In this document: piece by piece, positions 1 to 12,500 of the stretch
Layout of the letters: each line of letters opens with the position of its first letter
Numbering within the stretch: position 1 is the stretch's first letter
Assembly (NCBI GenBank): GCA_947396885.1
Contig: OX377202.1
Coordinates: 57,500,034-57,564,033, forward strand
Reading direction: 5' to 3'
DNA: 64,000 nt
DNA from: Heligmosomoides polygyrus polygyrus
Taxonomy: Eukaryota; Nematoda; Chromadorea; Rhabditida; Heligmosomidae
Notes under the pieces: model-generated
The model's database searches: none
What the model saw: the letters and a program-made list of their open reading frames with translations, nothing else
Told to the model about the DNA's origin: nothing
Made by a program: the position numbers and the translations under genes

Positions 1-373
1 GCACTCCTCCCTGTCGCAGCTTGGGAAAGTTCTATTATTGCTGACGTGTACACGCTAACAGGAGTGAAACGTCGTATCGGAAGGATATAATGTTCTGCTG
101 CCTGTTCAGTAGATTTTCTGCCCAGAAAACTCAGCCGTTTGTGGGTTGAAAAAAACAGTGACAGGCTCACAACTCAAATTGACTGGAGACTCTAAACAAA
201 CTCCTGCAGTAGCAGGGCTGTTTCAGTCTCAGTTTGGCATACTGCAAGCTCGTGATGTTGTTCATTTTAACATAATCTGAACTACGCAGTGTACTATGCT
301 TCAGAGACTGCAACAGTCTGTCGGCTGCTTTCTGATACACCTTTGTTTTTCTGACGAAAATGTGTGGTTTCAG

Positions 374-556
374 AGCTCAGGAGAAGGAGCAAGGGAAGCA
401 GTTCGGGACGTCGGTCATTTTCGATCTCGATGGCCTCAGTTTGTCGCAGCTTGACATCCAAGCGATGAAGGTCGTCACCACAATGATAGCACAACTACAG
501 GTGGGGTTCGGCTTAATTCGAAGTTATTTAATCTCCGTACACAGATGATAGATTTT

Positions 557-595
<39 letters not shown>

Positions 596-3500
596 TTCCG
601 ACATGTCATACAACACATGTAAAGCGATCAACGTGAGAGAGCTCACCATCGCAACCAATGAACACAGTAACGTAACTTTAAACACTGGAACAAAAAATCA
701 TCAGTTATGTTTAAAAACAGTTTAATAACGGTTGGCCGATCGGCGACTCCACCCTACACTATGACCACAAAAAAGAGAGAAAGAAGCAAAACCGTCAGCA
801 ATGGCTAAACATGGTTCCTCAAAACCCTTTTGAAGGCCGCGATTCTTGGAGGAATCTGGATGCGCTTACTCAACTTGACATACTCAGTACCCGCTCGGCA
901 TACGGAGAAATTGGATCGGACCGAGCTCCTGGCTCGCGGGAACCGAAGCTTAACTGTAGTACCCCTAGTAATGGAATTACTGGACGTGAAAAAAGTGCGA
1001 CTGCCCAGATGGACAAGACCGTGTATTATTTTGTATAGCATAAGAAAGTCGAATTTCCTTCTGCGAGAGTTTAATGATTCCAAACCCAGTTGTTCATTAC
1101 GTTCAGAGCTTGATGGGACTGCACGAAACCCTGACCTTCTTGATCTAAGGAAAAGTTTCCTCGTGAAGCTCTTTTGGACCTTTTCAAGGGCATCGATATT
1201 TTTCGCTTTTGTAGGACCAAAAACAGGAGTGCCATATTCAAGAAGTGGACGAACGTACATTTTATATGCTCGGAGAAATGTTTGCTCTTCATTCGTGCTC
1301 AAGCTTCTGAAGAGATTGCACACTCTACGTGAAGCCTTTGCTGCTACATCATTGCAATGGTTATCAAATTCTAGATTTTCGGTGATGAGAAAGCCAAGAT
1401 CTTTTACCTCTGTAGCCTGCACAATTCGTTGACCCTCTATGAAATAAGAAGCTTTTTTGTTGTTCTTACCTAAATGCAGCACTTTAGTTTTACTTCCAGC
1501 TAAAGGTAGCTGATGGGACTTGGCCCATTCAACTATTTCTGAAATTGCTGCTTGAATTTTTTCCACGGCAGTAGGATCAGAGACACAGCTATAGACTTTG
1601 AGGTCGTCAGCGAACATCTGGCAAGTTACCCCAGTATTGTTAACAAGCGAGGGAATTTCTCGTGTGTACACATTTGAGCGAGTAATTCAGCCTTGTCTTG
1701 TTTAGTGAGGCCCCTTTTTCCCGTATCGTCTACAAGTACTGGACGAGTACAGATGGGTTAGAACATGTGATAGCTCAGGTCCGCTTCAATCATTCTCCGT
1801 TTTGAGGATGATCTTATTGTCACTAATTGACATTTACAGGGTGTCTCACAATTATTGTAGCAAAAGTGGCGACATTTCTAGATGACTTTCATCAATTGCT
1901 TTGAACCGTTTTACAACGAGAATGCTACACACGAATATTACTACGCTTCTTGCAATTGTTAGGGTTGTACCTCTGTATCCTAGAGATCACGTGGTGAGCT
2001 TTCGTTTAAGATGAGCGTCCTGGTCACCTTTGCTCATTTGCCGCTCTCTGCCGTCGTAGAGATGCTATCAGAACCACTATTTCTTACAGATCTACCACTA
2101 GTCACTTTTCCCTCCCAGCCTCAAACTTGAGTCCTCATAGGTGTTGCTGAGCCAAAGGCTTCGGTGTTTTTCATTCAAGGCTAGCTATTTCCAGGAGATG
2201 TTTCCCGATGTCGTGCGCAAAGTGTTCGTTATCAATGCGCCATCTTTCATACAAATACTTTGGGGTATGGTGTCTCCATGTCTAGCGAAGCAGACTCAGC
2301 AAAAAATCCGTATCCTCGGCGACAACTGGAGGGACGTCCTTAGAGTGAGTGTGCTTAGTTTTAGTGTGTCATTTTTCTTCGCATATTTTATATCCACCTG
2401 TACCAGATTCGCGTTCGCTCATGCATAGAAAGTTAAATCTGTTTCCCACGCAGAAATTGTGAAATCGCAGAATGTGGGTATGATCACGCATCTCTTCGCT
2501 ATTCCGCCGATTAAGTGAAAGGCGTATCGAGAAAGTTTATACACTGTCTCAGGGTGTCTACAGATTATTTTTGAGAACAAGGAAAAATCCTCTGATCTGC
2601 TATTTGTTTTGCATTTTTTCAACCGCTTAACCTTCGCCTCGAGCAGTAGTTTTGTCCGTCTGAGATATCTTGTGAGAATTGTATCTTGTAAAAGTTAGAG
2701 TAAGAACCTTCGTAAAGAATCCGTGGTACCCGTGTTAATCTTTACTGATAAAAATGGTTTCTCACTGAGGTAATCGACTCTGACAACGAGCCTCTAGGAT
2801 CAAGCTCCAAGGCACTATGGTTGCAGTGGTCCGAAAATATACTCGGTCGTCACCAATGTGCAACTATATCTACTATATATAGTTCTTTTCTTGCTTATGT
2901 GCTGGGCATTGTAACAGCGCTGTCTTGTGATATGCCAAATTAAACTGAGGGCATTTTGATTCAAATCGGACGTCCTCCAAATTAGATCTAAAGATAAAGG
3001 GAAAGTGGGTTCAAAAATCCACTTTGATTACTGGTTTATGAGGAATGCCCCGAAAATGTTAAACTCTTTGAGTTGGCTTGAAAGTTGTATGCTTTTTCCT
3101 ACAGGGATATTTGTAACCTTATTCTGAGGTGCAGCGAAGATGTTTTTTCCAGGTGGTTAGATGTGTTTCAAAATGAGATTAAACCGCGCAGTCGTCCAAT
3201 GTGTTGCGAAATATTGCACTGCGTTGTATTTATTACGACATACAAAACAAACGTTAGTGGCAGAAGCCAAGCAGCAACTAAGAAGCTGCAGGCATGACTG
3301 CATGATAGTGTTTTCTCTGAAATCGCCTCATGCTGGCGCAACCAGTGGATAGCTTGCCAGTTGCAAAACTCCTGAAGACCGAGAACCTGGTGAGATGAAA
3401 GAATGCCCCTCACCAGTGTGTTACACGCTGACACTGCTCTAATGGGAAATGTACTGTTCGTGACACTTGATTCTTTCCGAGCCGTTACTGGGTTGGTAAA

Positions 3501-6500
3501 CTGCTTCTCTTGTATTAGGCTGCGAGCCCTGCGAGAAAGGGACTGTTTTCATATACATTTTCCGAGCCAATGCGTATCTTCTACATCGTAGATAAGCTTA
3601 CCGTTTCCCCTCTAGATTCATGGGATGGCGGTTTGAGATCAATGCTTCGAGACCTAGCATTCGGGATACTGCGTTAGGTCAATTCTCAACTGCGTATATA
3701 AAGCGCTCTCCTGAAGTTATTCTGACATCTTCTAATGGCGACCTCGTGTTCCTTTCTGCACGAATTGAATACTGTTGCGTCGGATTCGAAAAGTGCCCTA
3801 TTGCTAGACCTTCAGCAATTTGTTGCGGGTAAAAAGACCCTTAAATAGTTGTAATGCACGTATGTATCAAGTATACGGAATTAGTCTGGAAAAAAGCCGA
3901 TCTCTCTCAGTCAAATGAATCCTCTTGTTACATTAATATTCTTTCCAGAAGGTTCCGTAAATGTTGGTAAAGTTTTCTGCTTTTCTCGAAATAAAATTAA
4001 TAGCTCGAAAAATCCCAACGACTTCTTCCCTTTGATAAATGCTAGGTTAAAACCCAAACAATCAATACCGGTACTCGATAATGACTCAGGAGTTAAATTC
4101 TACAGCGATCAGGATAAAGCTGAGGAATTAGCCCGCACTTTTGAGGCTATATTCCAGCAGTCACGGATTGACCCAAGCACTCATTCAGAGCTCTTTTCCA
4201 TCCTGTCCCCAAATGCTGGAATCTTTCTGATTTCATGAATAAGCTATTTCGGGACGCCTTCTTGCTTGGCCTAAATCTTTTCCTCCACGCCCGACGGCAT
4301 ACCGTTGTTTTTCTTCCAAAAGTTCGCTGGAGAAATCGTGACTCCACTTCATACTTTCTTTAACTTAAGTTTAATGCGAGGAGAGGTACCCAGAAAGTGG
4401 AAGTAGGCCTTCGTTATTCCTCTGCCCAAAGAGGCCTCTTTCAGCAATCCACGGAACTACCGGCCTATTAGTATTACCTTGCTTGGCGCGCCTATTCGAG
4501 AAGATGTTCAAAGAAGTAATAGTCTCCCACCTAGGTAACAATTCCATAATTCCACCGGAACAATTTGGGTTTCGTAAAGGAGGCTCGACCACCGCACAAA
4601 TGGTAGTCGCTTCAAATGACTAGACTAGTTTGATTGAATCTGGTCACAGAATCGACGTCATCTATTTCCACATTGAGAAAGCCTTTGATAAGGTTCCTCA
4701 TGACAAACTTTTGGAGAAATTGTCCGCTGTGCGCCTTCATCATAGGGTAGTGAAATGGCTTGAAGCCTTCTTATCTCAGCGTGTGTTCGGGGTCAACTAC
4801 AGGGGCCATCTGCCTTCTGCTAAAATTGCATGTAGTGGTGTCCCTCAGGGATCTGTTCTCTCGCCGGTTCTCTTCAACATCTACACTAGGGGATACCATC
4901 ACATATAAATTCTACTGGGGTATCTTGCAAGGCTTTGGCAATGATCTCAAAATTTATCACTGACCCCGGAAGGGTGGATAAACTGCAGGAAGCAGTCTCG
5001 GCAGTGGCCAAGTGTTCCCACATTTGGGGTCTTCCGTTAGCGAAAGATAAAACTAAACTGCTTCATTTAGATAAAAACAATAGCAAGGTGTCTTATTTTA
5101 TCGAAGGCCTTCAATTATCGCAGGTTTCGGAAGTTAAGGATTTCGGTTTCGTTATCACTGAAAACAGATTTCGATAAGCACTGTAATGAAGTTGCGGCGA
5201 AGGCCTCTCGCAGGATATGCTATCTTTTCAGGTGCTTAGCTACTAAAGACGAACATATCATCCTCAAAGCCTACAAAATTTACGTCCGCCATATTCTCGA
5301 GTATGGCACTCCTGTTTTTAGCCCAAATAAAATCAAAAATATCAATGCTTTGGAACGGGTCCAGAACAGCTTCACTAGAAAGCTTTTCTTTAGGTCGAGG
5401 CATATAAACTACCGTTCTATTCCAAACCGTGATGTGCGGAATCCGCAGCTAGGTTCGGAACCTCTATCCACACGGCGGAAGAAGATCGATCTTATTATGT
5501 TTTACAAAGTGCACGGTCTTGTACATCTGAGTGGAGTTAGATTTTTTGTGACGTGTGATTTCATAACGAGGGGTGCTGCTGTAAAGCTGCGGGTTCCTCG
5601 GGCCCGGAGTTCGGTCCGCTCGAACTACTTTGTCTGGCGCGGAATACGTCAAGTTATGTAAGCGCTTTGCTATACCTGCAAGCGCTGCGGCTTTTAAAAG
5701 GATTTTAGAGAAATACCTCTAATTTTTCCCAGTAACTCTCAAGTACTAAAGCTTGTTTTCCCTCTGCTTTCCTTAGCGGTTTTTGTTAATCCTCTGTTAT
5801 CGCTCTTTGCAGAGCTATGTTTCTTACCTCCCTAATTTTACTATTTTTCGCTGATGATTCATTCCTTTGTTCTGTTCGTTATCTAATTGATTTTAATGAT
5901 ACTCTTTCTCGGTGCGATGGTGAGCGTGCTCCCGCTGATCGCTTTACATGTACATGTACTGTGCCACATGTCTCAATGAAATGAGGTGAAAAAGTATTCC
6001 CCATTTTATGTGATTTGACTGCGATTTTAGAATTCTACCTTTTGGTTGTAAAGGATAGGAGGATAAAGGATGACGTTATTAATCCCCTTTGGGATGTGCT
6101 TCTAAGCGAGGTCCTGGGGGCACTTTGAATGATTCGTTGGCCTTTAGGTGGCCAGGCGATGGACAAGTCAGTGTAGCATGTTTCCCAGGCAAGTCTCTTG
6201 GCGACTTAGGCCTATGGTATACTCCCGCGTCGCTCCAGCGATGGGTGCGGGGCAACTGTCAACGGCGCGCCTTCGCTGCAGTGGCGGACGGCGCAGTGGG
6301 GCGCGATTGTCAGTTGACGCGCCATCGCTCCCGCGATGCGTCGCAGAGGGGTGTTATACCTCCGCGTCGCGGGAGTGAAACATACTCCCGTGCGATGGCC
6401 GTCGCAGCCCATCGCCTGTCGCAGTGCAGTGCACTGCGACGAGCGACGGGCAGCGATGGTCGCGGAGGGGGGAGCGCTTTTCGTGCCCTATTCTATGCAC

Positions 6501-9500
6501 TTCCGCTAACTTATTTCGACACTTCCTTGGTTCGCGATCATACCACAGCAATATCAACACACGTTTGGTGATGTTGGGTGGTCATGTGATGTCTCTGTTG
6601 TTCTCCTCGTAGGGTCATCGTCGTGGCTAGACTCACTTTTTTCGACGGCCTAAACAGCTAGTTTTTTGAGGAGGTATTATTCTAGGCCGTTTTTTTTTCA
6701 CTTTTGTGCCGATCCTCGCTTTTTTTCGCCCCTGAGCTTCCTCGCCGGCACCGAAATCTACATTTCTGTGCCGGAGCAATGCAGTTCACGGTTAGAACGC
6801 ACAGACCATCGGAAGACGGAGTCTCTGTTTATAACCTTTATACCACTGGATGTGTAGTTTTATCTGCACGTTGTTGAGTTTCCAAGGAATGAGGTAATTG
6901 CATCTATTTTCGCACTGTCTGGATCTAGAAGATTGTTAAGATAGCAGAGAAGCTAGGCAATGCTTTCGTACAATAGCGTTCGCGTCGTACGGTCAAAAAA
7001 GAGTTGTGACGGATTAGTCCGTCTTAATCCGTCGTATGCTCATAACTCTCCCAGTTGTAGTTTCGAGAACTTTGTTACATGAAAAATCTATCTAAATTCG
7101 TTTTGAAAAAGGGAAGACTCGTAGATTGGGGTCCGACGGCGATTAAAGCATTTGGTTCCTTTTCCTATACATCACGCTCCCCCGTTGCATTTGTCTGAAC
7201 ATTCCTGCAGCACGATGCTCTCAGTTAGTTTGACTGGGCTCTTGAGCGAATTCACGGCAGGACCCACGGTGGGTGTAATGGACAAAGCACGATTTTGTCA
7301 CTGCACTGGATCAGCTGATTCGCTAGAATTCTGCAAAAGTCTCCGTCTGCAGAATTGCGTGAACTATGTCAGCCTCAGCGATGGCGACGGCTCGCGACGC
7401 GCATCGCGAGCCGTCGCGGCGCTGTGCACTCCCGCGTCACTGCAGCGGACGGGAGTATACCATAGGCCTTAGCGACCCCGCTTGGTTGGCTTGCGCGGGA
7501 ATCCCGAACCACGATCGTGGGATCGGGTGTACGCGACAGCCGCCGCCTTTTCCAGTTATTTTAACCAACGCTTTTGTGGTTCTATAGGAAACCTAAGTCT
7601 CTTACAGAATCCACTGCTTGAATAACATCTTCATTTACGATATAATTTCGCTGGGTTACGAGGTAGCAATACGTAAAGGCATTCTTTTTTGATCGCCAAG
7701 AGGAGGTGCCACTCGAGGGACCGTAGAGCTGTAACAGAAAGTGCATCTTGAATTTCTTTACAATCTCTGGGGAATCCATTCTGCAAAAAAATCGGATCGT
7801 TCATGTACATACTGCTAGCATACTACACCAGTATTTCGGTTTGCTTTCGAGAACTTTTGCCCGAACAGACCTTTGATTTACAAACCTATATTGGGAAGGT
7901 GAAATTTGCTGTTTTTTCCTATGTGGTTTACTATTTGCATTTTAAGAATTCTCTCAAAAGCTTTACAAACAAAACACGGGGTCATAGTTGCCGGGGTCAC
8001 TGATGGGTTGCTTTTCTAAAATCGGGCGACAGAGATATGTCGCGAACTCATAGGCACCTCATTGATTCGCTAGAAATATATGTCACTGACAAACTACACT
8101 CAATGAGGACACTAGCAATTAAAAATAAAATAAAGGATAAAGGACGGCGTTACTCAATCCCTTCTGGGATGCGCCAGCGCATTCTACTTCTACGGGATGT
8201 CGTGGAGGCGACATGAATGCGTATTTGGCCATACAATGACTTGCGGTGGCCAGCCGATGAACAAGTAAGCGCTCTATCCTTCCCAGACAAGTCTGGTACC
8301 AATTCACCGACCCCGGAGGGATGGAAGGCTTGGTTGGCCTGGGCGGGAAATCCGAACCAGGAGCCTGGTATCGGGTGCACGCGACAGTCGCGCCTCCTCC
8401 GACTGCGCTACACGCGCCCTACACTAGCAATTAGATCCCGAAATAATGTTTTTTCATTCTTCAGCACTTGACGAACTTCCTGTTCCTGTAACCACGGAAA
8501 GCTGACCATTGGAGCAACTTGCGGGAATTGAAAACTGGAGCCCTATTATCACCATCTAAGAATGATCAGAAAATATTTCAGCTTTCCCACTATCTGTAGT
8601 AGCGACATGATCTCTGAAGCAATCTATTCCTGTATTCGCAGAGTATCGATGACGGTTGCTCGCCCTTCTTAGAACTTCTTCTAATACCCCGCGTTAGATG
8701 CAGGATAGACCGATGCTCGCTGAACCACACACTTTTTTCGAACTTTCGGAGCTAACCGACAACTCATTTACACTCAGCGGTGTTCGATTCGTTAGAAACC
8801 GCGATGATGAGATGCTGCCATATTGCACTGAGAATGGCACTTATTCACATTTCTGTTGAGCAAATGAATCACGACAAAATCTTTCATAACGAAGACAACA
8901 GATATCCAGTAAAGCATGAGGAAAGCGGGAGAGGACAACGAATTAGAGGAGCAAAAGAAGACTGATGGTGAGAAGCTATGCGTAAAGGGTTTGTTTCTTA
9001 GTAATCACCTGACGGCAAATGTGGCAGGACATTCGCGAAGTTGTGCAGTCTGAGCATGCTGTGTGGCCGCAGTTGAATACAATACTCGGTCTGGCATCCG
9101 TGCAGATGGTGCACGACGTCTCCTTCTCTAACTGGCCAGCTTTTCTCGCAACTTTTTCAGTTCTCGTAGCTTTTACCGTTCAGCGTCCAGCTTCGCCTGC
9201 TTGGCAGCGGCAGCAGCATGTCTCTCAATCTCTTCATCAGCCAGAATTCCATGTTTCTCCTCTTCTGAGATCGCTACACGTCGCGATAAAGCGGAACCGA
9301 TCTGTACTTTCACCCCAACTGATATTGCCTTGAGGATGAGCTGGTAACAGAGAGGACCCCTCCTCACGGGGGTACTTCTGGCACATTGTTTGCAGACAAC
9401 CCTATGACCATATGGAACGCAGCAAACGTCAGCTTGAGAATCCTCGCAATTGAACGTGCACATGATCACCCCAGACGGATCGAACTCGACGAATATTGCC

Positions 9501-12500
9501 TTGCTCATAGGGAGGTATGATCTTCGAGTTCGACTGTTGAACTGTTGTTGAACACACTTCGGCAATTGAACTTTACTTTAGAAATGAGCAAACGAACAAC
9601 AACGTCGTAGTACCATCTAAAAGGTAACAGTAACTAGAGATTAATATAAAAGGAACATTAGAAGATCAACAAGTTGTAACGACGTATCGATTGATCATAA
9701 CGCTTATGCTGAAATAGCGCTCGTCGCTATACTCCCCGGGGCCGTAAAGGTCTGTCGTATTTTCGTCCTCGAAGTTCGAAATCGATGTCCGTTCTCTGGT
9801 TGGTGTCGAGGAGTCGGCGATGATTGACGATGTTCTGGTGTTAAGGAGTCGGTGACGAGTGGCGATGCTCCGGTGTCAAGGAGTCGGTGACGAGTGGCGA
9901 TTTGTTGACACTCGGATCGAGATATGGTGTGGTATGGTCTTTGCATAAGGAAGTGACGGCGTGGCGGAGATGTAAGGAAATGACGGTTGTCGATGCGCGG
10001 GGTATGGTGTGGTGATGGTCTTTACAGAAGGACTCGACGGTGTGGCGAAGAGGTGAGGGAATGAGGGTAATCGATGCGCGGGATATGGTGTGGTGATGTT
10101 GCTGCTGTCCCTGTTGCTGTTGTATAGGTCCTCCGATGTTGAGATCAAAATACTATTGTAACTCTTCTCCGCATCCGCCATGGTAACATAAGCTCTGGTG
10201 GGAAGGAGTAAAGCTTGCAGGAGGGGCGTTGAATTGTTGCGATTGCTGAGGAATCGAGATCGACGACGCAGACGACTGTGGCGTCAGCGGCTGGAGCTGA
10301 GGGGGAGCTTGTGGAGGTGTAGTGAATTGCTGCGGTGCTGGAGCGAACTGCTGTGGTGGCGGAGCAAACTGCTGTAGTGATGCTCCACAGTTCTGCTGAG
10401 GTGGTGGAGCGAAGCCAGACGTTGGTGGTGCCTGCTGGGGTGGAGTATGTTGCTACGAAGGAATGAACTGCTGTGGAGGCTTAGGAGGAGTGTGCACATG
10501 CGGCGGATGAGATGGAGAGAAACTTGTAGGAGGCATTTTAGTCTGCGGAAACGACGGGATCGAATGCATAACCGGTTGGTACTGCTGCTGATGAACGTAC
10601 GGAACCTGCACTGCTGGTAGTGTTGCGAATTTGGACGGTGGTGGAGCGAAGGATACGGGCGATTCGGCTTTGAGCGGACTCTTCGACATACGAGGCCGAC
10701 ACTTCTTGTCGAAAATGACCTTCCGGAAGCACCTGCTCCTGAAGCGATGGTCGAATTGTTGCCGGAAGCTCTGACGGCACAGGAAAGTTCGAAGAGAGCG
10801 GTGTGGCATCGAAACCATTCACAGGCAGTGAACGCGTCTTATGTATTCTACAACTCCCGTTGAATCAAGTGACCAGTAGTTGCCCCATCGTAGACGTTCT
10901 TCCTCGTCTTGATGAGCTTGTGTTTTTACTGTGAGAAGGTGCTTGCGGTTTCGATCAAACGCTTTTAAATTTTTTCCTGTTGCCAGATATCCGATTTTTG
11001 ATTGAACTAGCTAGAGACCTGACGGGAGGTCCTTTGCTGTCCTAGATTTTTTTCCGTCAAACAGTGTCATAAGATCTCCACATTCTACCTTTGGTTCCAG
11101 TTGTCGTTTCTGAAGTGATATGGATAATTGTGTTCCCTGTTCCGCGAGATACTGACTGTCCTCATCGTTCAAGTGACTGTGTTAAGTGTTTCCCACGATG
11201 AGTTTGATCTCTGCCACTTTAAACTTATGCATAGTTTCTTGGCGATCTTCGAGTTTGACCGTACAGAGTTAGCTTATTTCCTCGGTCGCCGAATTTTCGC
11301 TGGAGGTATGTACCTGAAGTTTGATCTTGATCTTCTAGTTCCGAAGAGTCGAGCGTAATCTGCGTTTTTAAATGACTGGTCGCACCACTCTCAAGAATGA
11401 TTTGAACATCTTCGAACTCTTGAGAGCGATTGTTCCATATTCTTGCCTCGCGTATGAGTAGCTGTACTTGTCCTTCCGGTGGCTAGCTGTTCATAGGCTT
11501 TCGTAGAATGATGCCGTTTCCAATTTGGCACGTTGTTGAAGAGTCATTGGTGAAACTCTGTGCAGTTGTCTCTCTGGCAGACGGCGCTCCTTCTGAAGAC
11601 GTTTTCGTGTGCATTTCCTTCAGCTATGTCTATATTGTGTCGTAAAAGCTTTTTTACAAATAAAGGTATGATGACCTTTCTCATTGCAATGCTTACGTGC
11701 TCCTCGGCTACACTCTCTTGCGCTATGTGCGCTAGCGTCACAGTTCTTGCAAAGATATTGCTTACGAATTAAGTCGATGGGCTGTTCATATGTAGAATAT
11801 TCCTTTCATGTCACAGGTGAGTGGTCAAGTTTTAGGTAGTAAAAGCAGGGTAAAATCTTGTTGCCCTTTTCCCCTGTCCTTGGCGGTGTTGTCTGAGGAT
11901 TTTGTATTGAGAATTTTTTGTGGAGAATCTTCTACAAATTCCTTTCCTTTAGCTGTTAGATTTCATCCTCAGTCTCAGAGTAATCTCTGAAGTCCTGAAG
12001 GAGCCGTTGTGTTGTCCACTCTTCTCCAAGAGTATTCCTGCGTTTGGGCATTGCTCGTCGGATTTTGTCTAACCTAAGCTTGCCTAGAATGATGCGTCGC
12101 ATACATATACTGAGTGGCAATTACTTCTTCTTTCTGTTTCAGCTGAGATATGAAGGTGAAAAGTTTATCAAAGGTGCGTTGTTGATCCGCTAGTTTGCAG
12201 CTGCGAGGTTGTAGCTCTTGTAAACCTTTTAGCAGTTCTCCTGCAATCAGTACCTGGTTGCCAAGCTCACGTTGGAGTAGATCTATAGTGATGTCGTAGT
12301 TATCGTCAGTCACTTGAAGATCAGCCAAAATCTCTCTTGCTGGACCTTGCAGAGATTGGAGTAGGTAATTCAGTTTCTCGATCTTCATGAAGTTCCTGCT
12401 GTGAACTGTCGTGCTGAAAATTCCCCAAAATTGCTCCCGTTTCCATGGATGACCAGCGAAAGTAGCGCTCGTAACGATGCCGGTATTTGTCGTGTGGATT

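Noticed and set aside
6089..6571. 160-codon + strand ORF
   Set aside because: It crosses the SINE/PIF-element boundary and translates GC-rich inverted repeats.
9797..9905. CRISPR-like array of short repeats
   Set aside because: The repeats are contiguous, diverged and in frame in a proline-rich reading frame of a retroelement, without unique spacers.
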